DNA from: Sphacelaria rigidula | Lineage: Eukaryota; Phaeophyceae; Sphacelariales | DNA: 21,228 nucleotides | Assembly: GCA_964200075.2 (NCBI GenBank) | Contig: CAXNAA020000449.1 | Location: 1-21,228 of the forward strand | Reading direction: 5' to 3' | Part shown: positions 9,290 to 17,917 of the stretch, in pieces | How positions within the stretch are numbered: position 1 is the stretch's first letter | Layout of the letters: every line of letters starts with the position of its first letter | The notes under the pieces: generated by a model | The model's input: only the letters and a program-made list of their open reading frames with translations | What the model was told of the DNA's origin: nothing | The model's database searches: none | Translations under genes and position numbers: made by a program

Positions 9290-9582
9290 ACGCTGCCTCC
9301 TCTGCTCGTGCTGCCGGCGAGGTAGACCAGTCCGACGGGTTAGATGATCACTTGTCGCCAGCTTTTGTCGGAAAGGGAAAGGGCCGAGCTATCCCTACGG
9401 GCGGAATTCCTCGACCACACACGGCGGCAGACCACCAGCGGGGTAAAGGCCTACCTCCGAGCGCGGGTGCTGTCATGCCTGGGGCGGAGGGAGGGAAGGG
9501 AGAAGAGGGAGTTACGGTGGATTGTGACCGGTCGATGGCTGGCCGGGCCATGCTGAGAACGTGGAACGCTATGGGAGAAAGG
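9290..9582 (+). CDS. Main gene exon F: Gly/Pro/charged linker
   Basis: The acceptor AAAATAG ends at 9289. The first two bases AC complete the phase-1 codon left by exon E (G+AC), and the frame stays open for 97 codons to GAAAGG|GTGAGT, phase 0. The start reads AASSARAAGEVDQSDG. A Gly/Pro/basic-rich region (GKGKGRAIPTGG) and a Gly/Glu stretch follow. The end is helical, MAGRAMLRTWNAMGER. The acceptor has a poor pyrimidine tract, but so do others in this gene. The segment appears mostly disordered. No domain was recognised. Confidence 0.65.
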
Positions 9583-10872
9583 GTGAGTCAATGTTGGTGA
9601 CCTTCTGTGATGGCCATGCTTTGGGGATCTCAATAATACTGAAGTCACAGATGTTTGTAATCCAAAAATACTCGTGCTTGTACACTACTTCGCAGTCAAG
9701 TGTTTCCTACACTCCCAACATGATCACCATGTGTGGGAATTTTGCGTTTTGAGTTCTGGTCGCTGGCGAAGAAGGGCTTGCTTGCACTCGGGAAAGGGCC
9801 GTCATATCTGAAATCTTTGGTATGTAACTATAGTATAGCACCCATGATCCGGGCATGGGTTCAATTCAGGATGTTCGGTGGGTACACGTGCACTACTCGA
9901 GCCCCATCCGTCGCAGACAGTTCGAAGAGATTGCACTGTTGAGTTGCTTGTTGTCCGGGCCTGGCTGGGCTGCATTTCCCTTCCTTAGCTTGCTACAGCA
10001 TAAGATAGTAGGAGCAGGGGAGCTAGAAAGAAGATAGTATCCACTTAGCATCAACAGTATTTTCACAAGTACCAAGAAATAAGTCATGAAGCAAGCGTAC
10101 TGTATACCTTCGAGAGGAAGTGACGCCCTAGCACACGGGGTCGTACACGAGATGAAGGTTGAAACGGTCTGATGTCACGTGTAGGGTCCTTGGTTGTCTC
10201 CGCTGTGCATGAGCGATATTTATTTCATGTCTTACATTCACCCGCATTGTGTTGTCATGATTGGTGCGCTGTGGGATCGGTACCAGACCTTGGGCTGGCG
10301 TTTCCCCCCTTCTTTCTTCTTTTTTTTTACCGGATTTGCTTTCTGCTGCTATCCTCCTTTTTCGTTTCACCCCTGTTTTTCGAGTATCCTTCAGCGCATA
10401 TCTCCGTGTATTGACCTCGGCTACTGAGGTACTGTACATGTATCCTCTATTTAATGACCATAGTTGTACTTGTGCGCGGGTCAGTGATTAATAATGTGCG
10501 ACGATCGAGCAAATCAAGCAAGTCAAGCAACCAACTCATCGGATCACTGCAATGCCCATTACACCTTCGTTGTAGCTCTGGGTTCCGTCGATGTTAAAGC
10601 TCTCGAGACCGCGACGCAGTGGCCCATAGCTCAATTCAACCGCTGACATTTTTACGGCGTAGTGCCGTGTAAAGTAGTGTGACGTAGTGTAGAGACTGTA
10701 CACCTGTCTTTTTTTCTTGAGACGTCGCTCGTGTGTACTTGCTGCGGAAAGGGTATATCTGAGTGTAAAGCCATACTCTGGGATGAAGATCATTCGCCCC
10801 GTGAGTTATCTTCTGTGTTTCGTTTCGTTTGACACTCTCTTGCTCTACATGCCGTTTGGATCTATACCGCAG
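9583..10872 (+). other. Intron F-G (1.3 kb)
   Basis: It is bounded by GTGAGT at 9583 and ACCGCAG ending at 10872. A T-rich stretch (10312-10380) lies near the middle. A weak B-box-like GGGTTCAATTC near 9857 has no convincing A box. No mobile element was identified. Confidence 0.5.
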
Positions 10873-11061
10873 GCTATGGCCGCCAAGGTGTTGGTGAAAA
10901 CCCTCGAGGTGGAACTGGAAGCCAAAGCAGCGCCTTTTACGGTCACCGATGAGGTACTGGCTGCGTCCGCTCTGGCGGGCAGAGACAATGACGGAAGGAT
11001 GACCACCCGGCGCCGAGCGAACTTGCGTGCGACCGCTGCTTCGCTTAGGAATGGCGGGAAG
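10873..11061 (+). CDS. Main gene exon G: short helical exon (63 codons)
   Basis: It lies between ACCGCAG (ending 10872) and AAG|GTGAGT (11062), phase 0 at both ends. It begins AMAAKVLVKTLEVELEAKAA, an amphipathic helix, followed by PFTVTDEVLAASALAG and then a basic RMTTRRRANLRATAASLRNGGK segment. The alternation of helix and basic region suggests an ordered interaction segment, but I do not recognise a family. It fits in frame between exons F and H. Confidence 0.7.
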
Positions 11062-11196
11062 GTGAGTCTTTTTTTTCAACGCACTTTCGACGTCAACCCT
11101 TGGACGGCGAGAGCAGGGCATCCGTTGAATCGGCATCACTTTCACTTGAAATAGGCATATATGATCCAGATGGACTACCCTCACGGTCTAAGGGTT

Positions 11197-11536
11197 AGCC
11201 TCATCCCCTCCCCTTCCTCGGGATGAATCGGTGGTCTCAAGGGATCAAGCCATATCTTCCCCGGTACAGCACACGCCTCCTTACAGTTTCGTATCGCGGA
11301 TTGGATCGTGACTATCAGCACTCCCGCACCGCACCGCGCGGGCTCTCGTCGAGTTAATTGTGCCTGTTTTTGCTACTCACGTCTTCACTCTCCAATGACA
11401 CTTTCTCATCATCGAAACGGCGGAAGTCAGATACGTAGTTTATTAGGAAACAAATTGAATGTAATTTGCCGGGTTTCGAACCTCATCGTGTTTTTTCCCG
11501 ACCTGATGTTGATGTTTCAGCGGTAACATTACACGG
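11197..11536 (-). mobile_element. SINE-B copy 1, tRNA-like head partly deleted
   Basis: Read on the minus strand, this aligns with the plus-strand copy at 14695-15028. Shared blocks in order: ATGTTACCGC, CTGAAAC, a TTCGAA-centred B-box-like segment, GTGCGGGAGTGCTGATAGTCA, GATCCAAT-CGCGA, CTTGAGACCAC, and GAGGAAGGGGAGG followed by TGAGGCT. Relative to the other copy, about 30 nt covering the A-box region are missing after ATGTTACCGC, so this copy should be transcriptionally dead. The limits are alignment limits by eye. Confidence 0.65.
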
Positions 11537-12078
11537 CCGCGAGTGTACCATAGTTATCAAGACGAACACATGTGAGACGCAAGGAAGGGCTTGTGAGCAT
11601 ACCAAATATCGATCGCATGTAATATTTTTGTGCACCAGTGTCAATGTGAACGTCTGCATACATGTAGATGTTGTGGAAAAGACTACGGAGGTGAAGAAGT
11701 GCAAGAGGTGAATATACAGTCACGGGCGATAGGTGGAACATTGTCTCTGTTTTCTCGGAAGTGAATTTGCAATAGTGCAACGGCAAGGCAATATTTTTTC
11801 GCAATGCATTTTTGGATGGCCTTGGTGCATCCATTATTATCGTTAATTACACATGTACCATGTGTTGACTGGCTTGGAGAGTAGTAGCAATGGTGCGAGT
11901 TCACTCCCAAATATTATCCTTCCCATCGGCCGCCTGTTCATTCACGTCTGGAATGGTTTTCAGCTGTGTAGTCCTTCCTGCCGGCGGCTTGTTCTGAAGT
12001 AAGTGGTGAGAGACGTTCTTGTGCAGTAGCATTCATGTCAATATTGTCGTATCAATACAATCTATTATGTATAAGGCT

Positions 12079-12433
12079 GGTCGCCCCAGTGGCTCGGTTG
12101 ATAACCTCGAAACCCTCTCATGGTTGAGTCGTGGGTTCGAATCTCGGAGCGATCGAAGATTTTTCTCACACCATGCCCAACAGTGGAGAGCGATTATGTC
12201 GTGGATACACGAAACTCGACTTCATGGTCGACGAGGGAAAGGAACTGCTGCGCCCTTCCCGCGATATAAAATAAAGACAAGCACCGCAGAAGGAAAGTGG
12301 AGAACTAGAACGAAACAAGGAATAAAAAACTCCTGTGTTGGCCTTCCTCCAGTGTGACCCCGGCTGGTGCTCCCACATATACCGAAAGGTATAGATCGGC
12401 GTCTAGAATAAATGGGATGACATACACACAACA
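12079..12433 (+). mobile_element. SINE-A copy 1, tRNA-derived
   Basis: It starts GGTCGCCCCAGTGGCTCGGT, with an A-box-like TGGCTCGGTTG. About 50 nt further on is a B box, GGGTTCGAATCTC. The remaining 280 bp are not tRNA-like but match the inverted copy at 13425-13783 almost throughout: a TTTTTCTCACACC-ATGCCCAACAGTGGAGAGCGA block, a CGCGATATAAAATAAAG-like block, a TGTGTTGGCCTTCCT block and a CCCCGGCTGGTGCTCCCACAT-ACCGAAAGGT block. Two diverged copies with a common 5' end at the tRNA-like head define a SINE family. Chance open frames through it are not genes. Confidence 0.8.
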
Positions 12434-13097
12434 ATGTGAGCACAGTTGGTTCCCTGTGGGATCAGCTGAAGCGCGATAATGAATCAATAAATCAGACCAG
12501 GGAGTATCATGTGGTTACATACAGACAGTGATGATGTCGCACACACGCTCACCTGGTGAGACATATAGTGTAATATATATTCCTGTTGATATATTGTGGA
12601 TGATGATGCCTCTGTTTGCTTGTGGTATCCTGCATGTTCTGTACTACGTTTGACTTTAAGGACCTCAGTGGTAGGCTCGAATCTAAACGACAACATTGAA
12701 AAGCCAGACGTCCAAGACACAAGCAGACGGTCTACAGACAGAACGATACAGGTGTCATAGTTATTTTCATGCCATTTACTGTTACGTTGAGTATGTTTAG
12801 TATTTGCATCCAGCGTAGTTCTCGAAGGAAAAAAGTAGAGAGTGGTACAGCTTTTCAGCTTTTCACCTCCACAATAGTTTGCCTTGTTGCCCAACAACTG
12901 TGTTGTGTACTTGGCTCCGGGCACAAGGAGTCGGATCCTGCTGCATACATTTTTGTTTTTTCTCTCCACATGAGCATATTGAACATAACGCTATCGCTAC
13001 TGTTTGCATTTTGTCCTGTCGTGGTCTGTCTCTCTCCCATCTCTCCAATCGCTTCACATTTTTCATCATCACTCAACATCCGCTATTTGTTTGGCAG

Positions 13098-13325
13098 AGG
13101 GGAGTCGAGATGGAGCACGACGACGGGAGAAACGATGATATGGTGGATAATGACGATGGGAAGGAGGGCGATCCCCAGCAAGCAAACAAGCATTCATTCA
13201 AGAGAGCGGGATCGCATCAGCACTCCGACACATCCGACAGCGACGATAGCCTGGCCGACGTCAAGGTTCCCGTCCGGGGGTTGGGAGGGCGATTCAGAAG
13301 CCGGAGGCAACCTGTCGCTGAGAAG
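13098..13325 (+). CDS. Main gene exon H: acidic Ser/Asp-rich symmetric exon
   Basis: This exon has 76 codons, phase 0 at both ends, from TTGGCAG (ending 13097) to GAGAAG, followed by GCGAGT (GC donor). It begins RGVEMEHDDGRNDDMVDNDDG, is strongly acidic and contains DTSDSDDS, a typical casein-kinase-2-type acidic serine cluster. It turns basic at the end (GGRFRSRRQPVAEK). If the GC donor were ignored, the frame would stop at 13365. Because its length is a multiple of three with equal phases, skipping it would preserve the reading frame. It is flanked by two nested inverted SINE pairs, which could influence its splicing or circularisation. Confidence 0.7.
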
Positions 13326-13424
13326 GCGAGTTACCGGAGGAGAGGAGGCGTGTATTCTCTGCTGTAGTCTGAATTAATTTAGTTGCAGAAACGAGTAATT
13401 ATTCAGCCATAATTATTCAGCCAT

Positions 13425-13783
13425 GGTGTGTTGTGTGCTGTCATCCCATCTCTTCTGGACGCCAGTCTACACCTTTCGGTAAATGTGGGCGCATCAGCCG
13501 GGGTCGCATAGAAGGAAGACCAACACAAGAGCATTTATTTTGTTTCTAGTACTCCGCCTTCTTTCTACTGTGATGTGCCTTCTTTTTCATCGCGAGAGGG
13601 GTTCAGCGGTCTCTTTTCCTTGTCGAGCGTGGAGATTAGTGTTCGTGTACCCCAACATAGTCGCTCTCCACTATTGGGCATAGTGTGAAAAAAATCCCAG
13701 ATTGTGTGACTTCACCGACATTGGAAATCACGTGACAACCGTCAGAAGGCTTCGAGGTCACCAACTGAGCAACCGGGGCGACC
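13425..13783 (-). mobile_element. SINE-A copy 2, inverted, degraded B box
   Basis: On the minus strand it begins GGTCGCCCCGGTTGCTCAGT and follows the whole of copy 1 (12079-12433) to the GGGATGACA-CACACAACA end, with scattered substitutions and short indels. Its A box (TTGCTCAGTTGG) is closer to a tRNA than that of copy 1, but the B box has decayed. The tail differs from copy 1 after the CACACAACA segment, and an AT repeat lies directly upstream of its 5' end. The two copies are about 1 kb apart in opposite orientation. Confidence 0.8.
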
Positions 13784-13800
13784 TGTGTAGTGCTGGGCAG

Positions 13801-13823
13801 ATATATATATATATATATATATA
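13801..13823. repeat. (AT)n microsatellite
   Basis: About eleven AT units directly follow the head of the inverted SINE-A copy. A second AT/TG patch lies at about 14181-14212. Confidence 0.9.
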
Positions 13824-14694
13824 ATATGTATATATTCATCATTTGTTCATTGATTGATTATTGGGTTTCGCACATTGAGTGGTCCCTCAGGTTCATTATC
13901 CACAAGATAGACCTATCCGAGATCAAACAAGACGGAACACTCGCTGAAGGACAGTGAACAAAACAGAAAGGTAGCCAGACGTAGTATAATGAAGAAAAAA
14001 AACGAAACAAGCAGAGCAAAGCGGAGACTGAGCATATCACAAGCAAGCCAGGAATTGGCCGGCCTCTGCGCAAAAGCACATGCACTCAAACCCAATCGAA
14101 GACACACGGAGCCATGGTGGGATCAGATGGCGGCTCATTTATTTCCCCCAAACCATTTTTTGTATGAGCTGTCGATGCACCGATATATATATATATGTGT
14201 GTGTGTATGTGTATACATGTACTTCGTACTTTGTATGTATTATGTTGGTAACATGTATGCACTTCTGGATACATATACTCATGCTTTAATGTATTCATGT
14301 ATTTAGTTATGTGTGAGTGTTTATTTACGTTCCTTTGCTGCATGTGTTTGTTCATTTATTTGCTCACCTCTTTGTCCATCTTCATTTTATGAATACTCTT
14401 CCACACTCCGGATTACGCAGTAACATTATCTGTGTACTAAACAGGAAGGGACGGGGGCAGGGTTACTGCAGTTGGGATGATCATCACAACGGCATCCTGA
14501 TTTGTACGACAGACAGGAGGTGCAGTTTTCGTAGGTCGGGTCACAAAACTAGGTTATCTTTGCGCCCCGTCAGGAGCAAATTCCGTGGCTCTCGTTTGCA
14601 GGTCACGTCGACCCTAACGTACTTGCCTATACTGGTAGAGCGCAATCACTTGAAAATATTATCCCGAGTCCTCCTTGTAACAAACGATATTATC

Positions 14695-15060
14695 CGCAAT
14701 ATGTTACCGCGCCCCGGTGGGCTAAATTGCAATCGTGCAACTGAAACCTGTCGGGGAGGGGGGTCGAGGCTTCGAATCCCGCCGGATGCATATGGGGTGG
14801 TTCTATAATTTATTACAAGTACACTATTTGACACTTTTTGATGTCCGTCTTTGAAACGTGAGGAAGCAGCAACAATATGTTCTGGCGAAAGTCGACACGG
14901 TGCGGGAGTGCTGATAGTCATGATCCAATACGCGACAAAGAACGAAATTGCGAAGCGTTTACCGAAATAGAGATGGGTTGATCGCTTGAGACCACGGACT
15001 CGTCCTGAGGAAGGGGAGGTGGTGAGGCTTTTGATTGAAATGATCATGGAAAAAAAAAAA
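14695..15060 (+). mobile_element. SINE-B copy 2, tRNA-derived, with A-tail
   Basis: The head contains GTTACCGCGCCCCGGTGGGC. An A-box-like TGGGCTAAATTG and a B box GCTTCGAATCCC are about 45 nt apart, as in tRNA-derived Pol III promoters. The body matches the minus-strand copy at 11197-11536 in ordered blocks up to about 15028 (GAGGAAGGGGAGGTGGTGAGG). An 11-nt A run (15050-15060) lies shortly beyond and may be the retroposition tail. Head and body differ from SINE-A, so this is a second family. Confidence 0.7.
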
Positions 15061-15413
15061 GGTAGGGTGCACGGCACTTTCAAGGGAGATGTAAGGTGGA
15101 GTAGTTTTGTCTTTTTTGGTTTTTTGGTTTTCGTGTTTGTTCCGTCCCCATCTATGTGCGTACTCTTTCTCTCAACGAGTGCTCCTGATTCTGTTTGTTT
15201 GCTGTGGGTACTGTACGTCTGTGTTGTGTATAGTGGCCATGGCTGTGTTCGTACAGTAGCGCACTAGTTAATGCGCAAACATCAATCAATTAGCCCCGTT
15301 ATATTATGCTCAGTCTCGAAAGGGATGCGTGTTCAATGGTCAAACGACTATAGCAAGAAACAAATGTGTACGCTCCCCCCCCCCTCCCCATATTATCTCT
15401 GCTAATGGATCAG

Positions 15414-15638
15414 ACGTTCAAAAACGACAAAACGACGAACAAGAAGAGGAAAGGGGGCGGCGCGGACCGGAGTGCGGGCGTTGTAGACAAGAGGCCAAAG
15501 GGATCGGGGAAGACGAAGCCTGCCGGACGGACACGCGTGGAGGGTGCGCCGCTGTTGGATTGGCCGTCAAGGTCGCTGCCTCGCACGCCGTACGGTGTGC
15601 CCCTGCTGCTGTCGTGTATCAGCACGCACCCAGACAAG
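15414..15638 (+). CDS. Main gene exon I: lysine-rich NLS-like segment and ordered C-terminal half
   Basis: Seventy-five codons, phase 0 to phase 0, lie between ATCAG (ending 15413) and AAG|GTATAT (15639). The first half is basic: KNDKTTNKKRKGGG and DKRPKGSGKTKPAGRTR, a good candidate nuclear localisation or nucleic-acid-binding tail. The second half, PLLDWPSRSLPRTPYGVPLL followed by LSCISTHPDK, is hydrophobic and Pro/Trp-containing, looks ordered, and is the most domain-like piece of the protein. I do not recognise it. The next exon continues VAAALHSIPTN in frame, prolonging that ordered segment. Confidence 0.7.
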
Positions 15639-15770
15639 GTATATAACACCAACACACACATAAACACAAGTATAATGTTCATAGCAGTAACGCACGTACA
15701 CAAGGGTATGTATGTGTTATTGTTGGATATCGAACCGTCTATTACTTCGATAATTCAGCCTTCGATATCG

Positions 15771-15820
15771 ATAAATTTCCATAAATTTCCATAAATTTCC
15801 ATAAATTTCGATGAATTTGG
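15771..15820. repeat. Decamer tandem repeat
   Basis: The unit ATAAATTTCC occurs three times perfectly, then once as ATAAATTTCG and once as ATGAATTTGG. It is followed at once by a GC-rich block, giving a sharp composition boundary. Confidence 0.9.
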
Positions 15821-15848
15821 GCGAAGCCGAAGTGCGAGCGCAGCGAGT

Positions 15849-15902
15849 GGGCTCGCACAATGAGCAGGCACGCGCAGCCGATTCCGCTCGCTGTGCGAGC
15901 CC
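15849..15902. repeat. GC-rich inverted repeat (hairpin)
   Basis: GGGCTCGCACA (15849-15859) is followed by its exact complement TGTGCGAGCCC (15892-15902) with a 32-nt loop. The surrounding sequence (15821-15850) repeats GCGAAGCCGA and GCGAGCGCAGCGAG words, unlike the AT-richer neighbouring intron. Confidence 0.85.
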
Positions 15903-16354
15903 CAAATGTCCTCCCTCGGCTGGCCAGGGGGCCCTGCGGGAGGCGCCGCCGGTGGCAAGAAAATTGGGCGTTGGGCTTAATTTCCCATTAAAATTAACCT
16001 ACGGTAATCAAGGCCTCCGAGCTCAGGACAACATGTGTCTGGGTTTGACAAATCCCAACAACAATAGCAATCACTGGGGCCTTGCCGATTCTGCTCCTAG
16101 AAGATACAGCTGATTTGTATCGAATGAAAGAGCATAATCAAACGCAGATTCAAAAAAATGCACGACCACAACTACTCCAATCAATTTCAGTAGAGTCAGG
16201 ACCATAACAGGAACAAACGAGCACATGCTACTACCCTATTTACTTCCATATTGAGGGGAAGGTTACCACGATAGTGGGTCAATGAAGGGCATGAAGACAT
16301 CCCGGGCACCTCCGCCTCCGGGTTGAATCAAACGTGTAATTACTTTTGCACACA

Positions 16355-16675
16355 ATGTTAGCATTTAACTGGAAATACTGCGGTGTTGAAGACACGCTAC
16401 ACAAGCCAGACATGAGAAACCATATTCGAGCGCGCGAAAAAGAATATACGAAAAAAAGTAAGTTCAAGGGGATCAAAAAGACACGATTCAATTTGGTGCA
16501 TATATATCAATGGGCAAAAGGGCGAGGATTTTTGCCCCAAAGTAGTGTGACCGACCGGCAGAAATACGTCCTTGAAGCATATGCTTGCCCGAAGTTAGCA
16601 GCAGAAAACGCCAAAACGAAAAGCAGGATGAGTAAGGTGCTAACAATGACACCTCACCAGCTATATGTTGAATAA
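16355..16675 (+). CDS. Unassigned small ORF, basic protein
   Basis: An open frame of 106 codons from ATG 16355 to TAA, ending about 25 bp before the foldback element. It opens MLAFNWKYCGVEDTLHKPDM. The product is basic and rich in Lys, Arg and Tyr with a balanced composition (KKTRFNLVHIYQWAKGRGFL), unlike the many chance frames around it. I recognise no family. It could be a remnant of a mobile-element protein, an exon of a nested gene, or chance. No promoter or splice context was identified, and it lies inside an intron of the main gene. Confidence 0.3.
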   Translation: MLAFNWKYCGVEDTLHKPDMRNHIRAREKEYTKKSKFKGIKKTRFNLVHIYQWAKGRGFLPQSSVTDRQKYVLEAYACPKLAAENAKTKSRMSKVLTMTPHQLYVE

Positions 16676-16779
16676 TACCTCACTATTTAACCAAGAAGGT
16701 TGGGTTTTGTCGTGTCGTGTCGTATCGTATCGTATCGAACTTAGACTGGTTCACGGAGAACCCCCCAAAAACACTCATC

Positions 16780-17074
16780 GGCAAAAATTCACGCCGTTTC
16801 AATGAGTTAGACCCTGAAATTTTGCTCAGGTATTCTATGGGTCATTACGCAACTTTGTGTGGACGAGTTTTTTTTTCTTTCACTTTTTTACTTTTTTTAC
16901 CGTTTTTCCTGGATCCCAGTTTTTTCGGGAAAACTTCGACCCAGTCGGACTCCCGTGAAACGGTAAAAACGAAAAAAAAAAACTCGTCCATTCAAAGTTG
17001 CGTAATGACCTATAGCACACCTGTGCAAAATGTCAGGGACTAACTCCTTAAAATGGCGTGAAGTTTTTCGCGCC
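16780..17074. repeat. Palindrome 1 of the foldback element
   Basis: The left arm contains TTCACGCCGTTTCAATGAGT, then a GACCCTGAAATTTTGC block and GGTCATTACGCAACTTT. The right arm contains the reverse complements of all three in mirrored order (AAAGTTGCGTAATGACC, GCAAAATGTCAGGGAC, ACTCC--AAAATGGCGTGAA). Arms are about 135-140 bp, with T-rich and A-rich tracts around a non-matching centre near 16925. Confidence 0.8.
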
Positions 17075-17320
17075 TGTGCGATGAACCTTGCCGTACCACA
17101 GTGAAACGGCAAACTACTAGATTTTAGTATGAAAATGGCGTTTTTGGGCCTTTTTCGACGTGGACATGTAAATTCAAGCACCAGTTAATCGAGTTTGGCC
17201 ACGAAACTTTGTGGGCTTCCTTGGGTTTTGCAGCGGCAGAGCGTTGGCGAAAAAAATGAAGAGAAGACTGTAGTGCCAGTTTTCCGGGGTCCCAGAATGA
17301 ATGACTTCGAGAAAATAACT

Positions 17321-17432
17321 TGGATCCCGTCGGACCCCCGAAAAACGGTGAAAAATTCAAGAATTAGAAAAACCTCGTTGATCGAAACTTGCGGAATAAT
17401 TCGTAGCGCACTTATGTAAAGTTTCAGGGTCT
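17321..17432 (+). repeat. Diverged direct copy of the palindrome-1 right arm
   Basis: TGGATCCCGTCGGACCCCCG, AAACGGTGAAAAA, AAACTTGCGGAATAA and GTTTCAGGGTCTAA line up in order with 16912-17043. An inverted, more diverged copy is visible at about 18098-18180 (TTTCGGGGGTC-TTTGTACTGGGACC). Confidence 0.55.
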
Positions 17433-17917
17433 AAGGCCGGATGTTCTGGCAAACAGATTTTTGGCCCACGGATTGTTCACCTCTGGGACCTTTGACCACC
17501 CTTTTAACCCCCAAACAGAGAAAATCGCCAACACACGTCTTGGACACTCTGCATCACTTCACAGAGAGGAGCCTAGCCCACTTTTCAGATTCGCTTGGCT
17601 CCAAGGTTTCGAGAGTGGCCGCTGAACAAAAATTCGTGTGCAAAAATCTGTGCTTGCCGACCTCCGCCAGTTTGCCCAATAATCTGTGGGGATCGCCGTA
17701 GATTTTGTTGCGCACGGATTATTGTTCAGCGACCAATCTCGAGACCTTGGAGCCAAGCGAATCTGAAAAGCAGACTAGACTCCTCTCTGTGGGGTGATGC
17801 AAAGTGTCCAAGACGTGTGTTGGCGATTTGCCCTGTTTGGGGGTCAAAAGGGGGGTCAAACGCCAAAAAGTGAACAATCCGTGGGCCAAAAATCTGTTGC
17901 CATAACATCCGGCCTAA
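17431..17917. repeat. Palindrome 2 of the foldback element (about 490 bp)
   Basis: The two arms of about 220 bp are close to exact inverse copies. Shared blocks: AGGCCGGATGTT, CAGATTTTTGGCCCACGGAT, CGCCAACACACGTCTTGGAC, CAGATTCGCTTGGCTCCAAGG, and a final CGCTGAACAA block. The centre lies near 17674. Arms this similar imply recent origin or gene conversion. The open frames seen in both arms are mirror images of one non-coding sequence. Confidence 0.85.

Larger units (their letters stand above)
11062..13097 (+). other. Intron G-H (2.0 kb) with two SINE copies
   Basis: It is bounded by GTGAGT at 11062 and TTGGCAG ending at 13097. It holds a SINE-B copy on the minus strand (11197-11536) and a SINE-A copy on the plus strand (12079-12433). 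Between and after them (11540-12078, 12440-13097) I see only non-coding sequence with chance open frames, including one on the minus strand at 12484-12969. Confidence 0.6.
13326..15413 (+). other. Intron H-I (2.1 kb) with GC donor and two SINE copies
   Basis: The donor AAG|GCGAGT lies at 13326 and the acceptor ATCAG ends at 15413. It holds the minus-strand SINE-A copy (13425-13783), an AT microsatellite (13801-13823), a TATA/GT-rich patch (14181-14220) and the plus-strand SINE-B copy (14695-15060). Other stretches (13850-14690, 15061-15413) show only chance open frames. Confidence 0.6.

Noticed and set aside
9835-9875. Possible third SINE head with GGGTTCAATTC
   Set aside because: There is no A box at the right distance and no match to the SINE-A or SINE-B bodies.
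12079-12152. Apparent tRNA gene (acceptor-like ends TCGCCCC/GGAGCGA and TTCGAAT loop)
   Set aside because: The T stem is imperfect, there is no convincing anticodon arm, and the sequence continues into a 280-bp body shared with an inverted copy, so it is a SINE head.
12484-12969. Minus-strand frame of 161 codons
   Set aside because: No homology or codon pattern suggests coding; it sits between a SINE and exon H in an intron.
14703-14780. Second tRNA-like segment with GCTTCGAATCCC
   Set aside because: It does not fold as a cloverleaf with a clear anticodon and is continuous with the SINE-B body.
15771-15820. CRISPR-like regular repeat
   Set aside because: The 10-bp units are directly adjacent without spacers; it is a simple tandem repeat in a eukaryotic intron.
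17441-17873. Mirror-image open frames in both arms of palindrome 2
   Set aside because: They arise because the arms are inverse copies; the peptides have no recognisable features.
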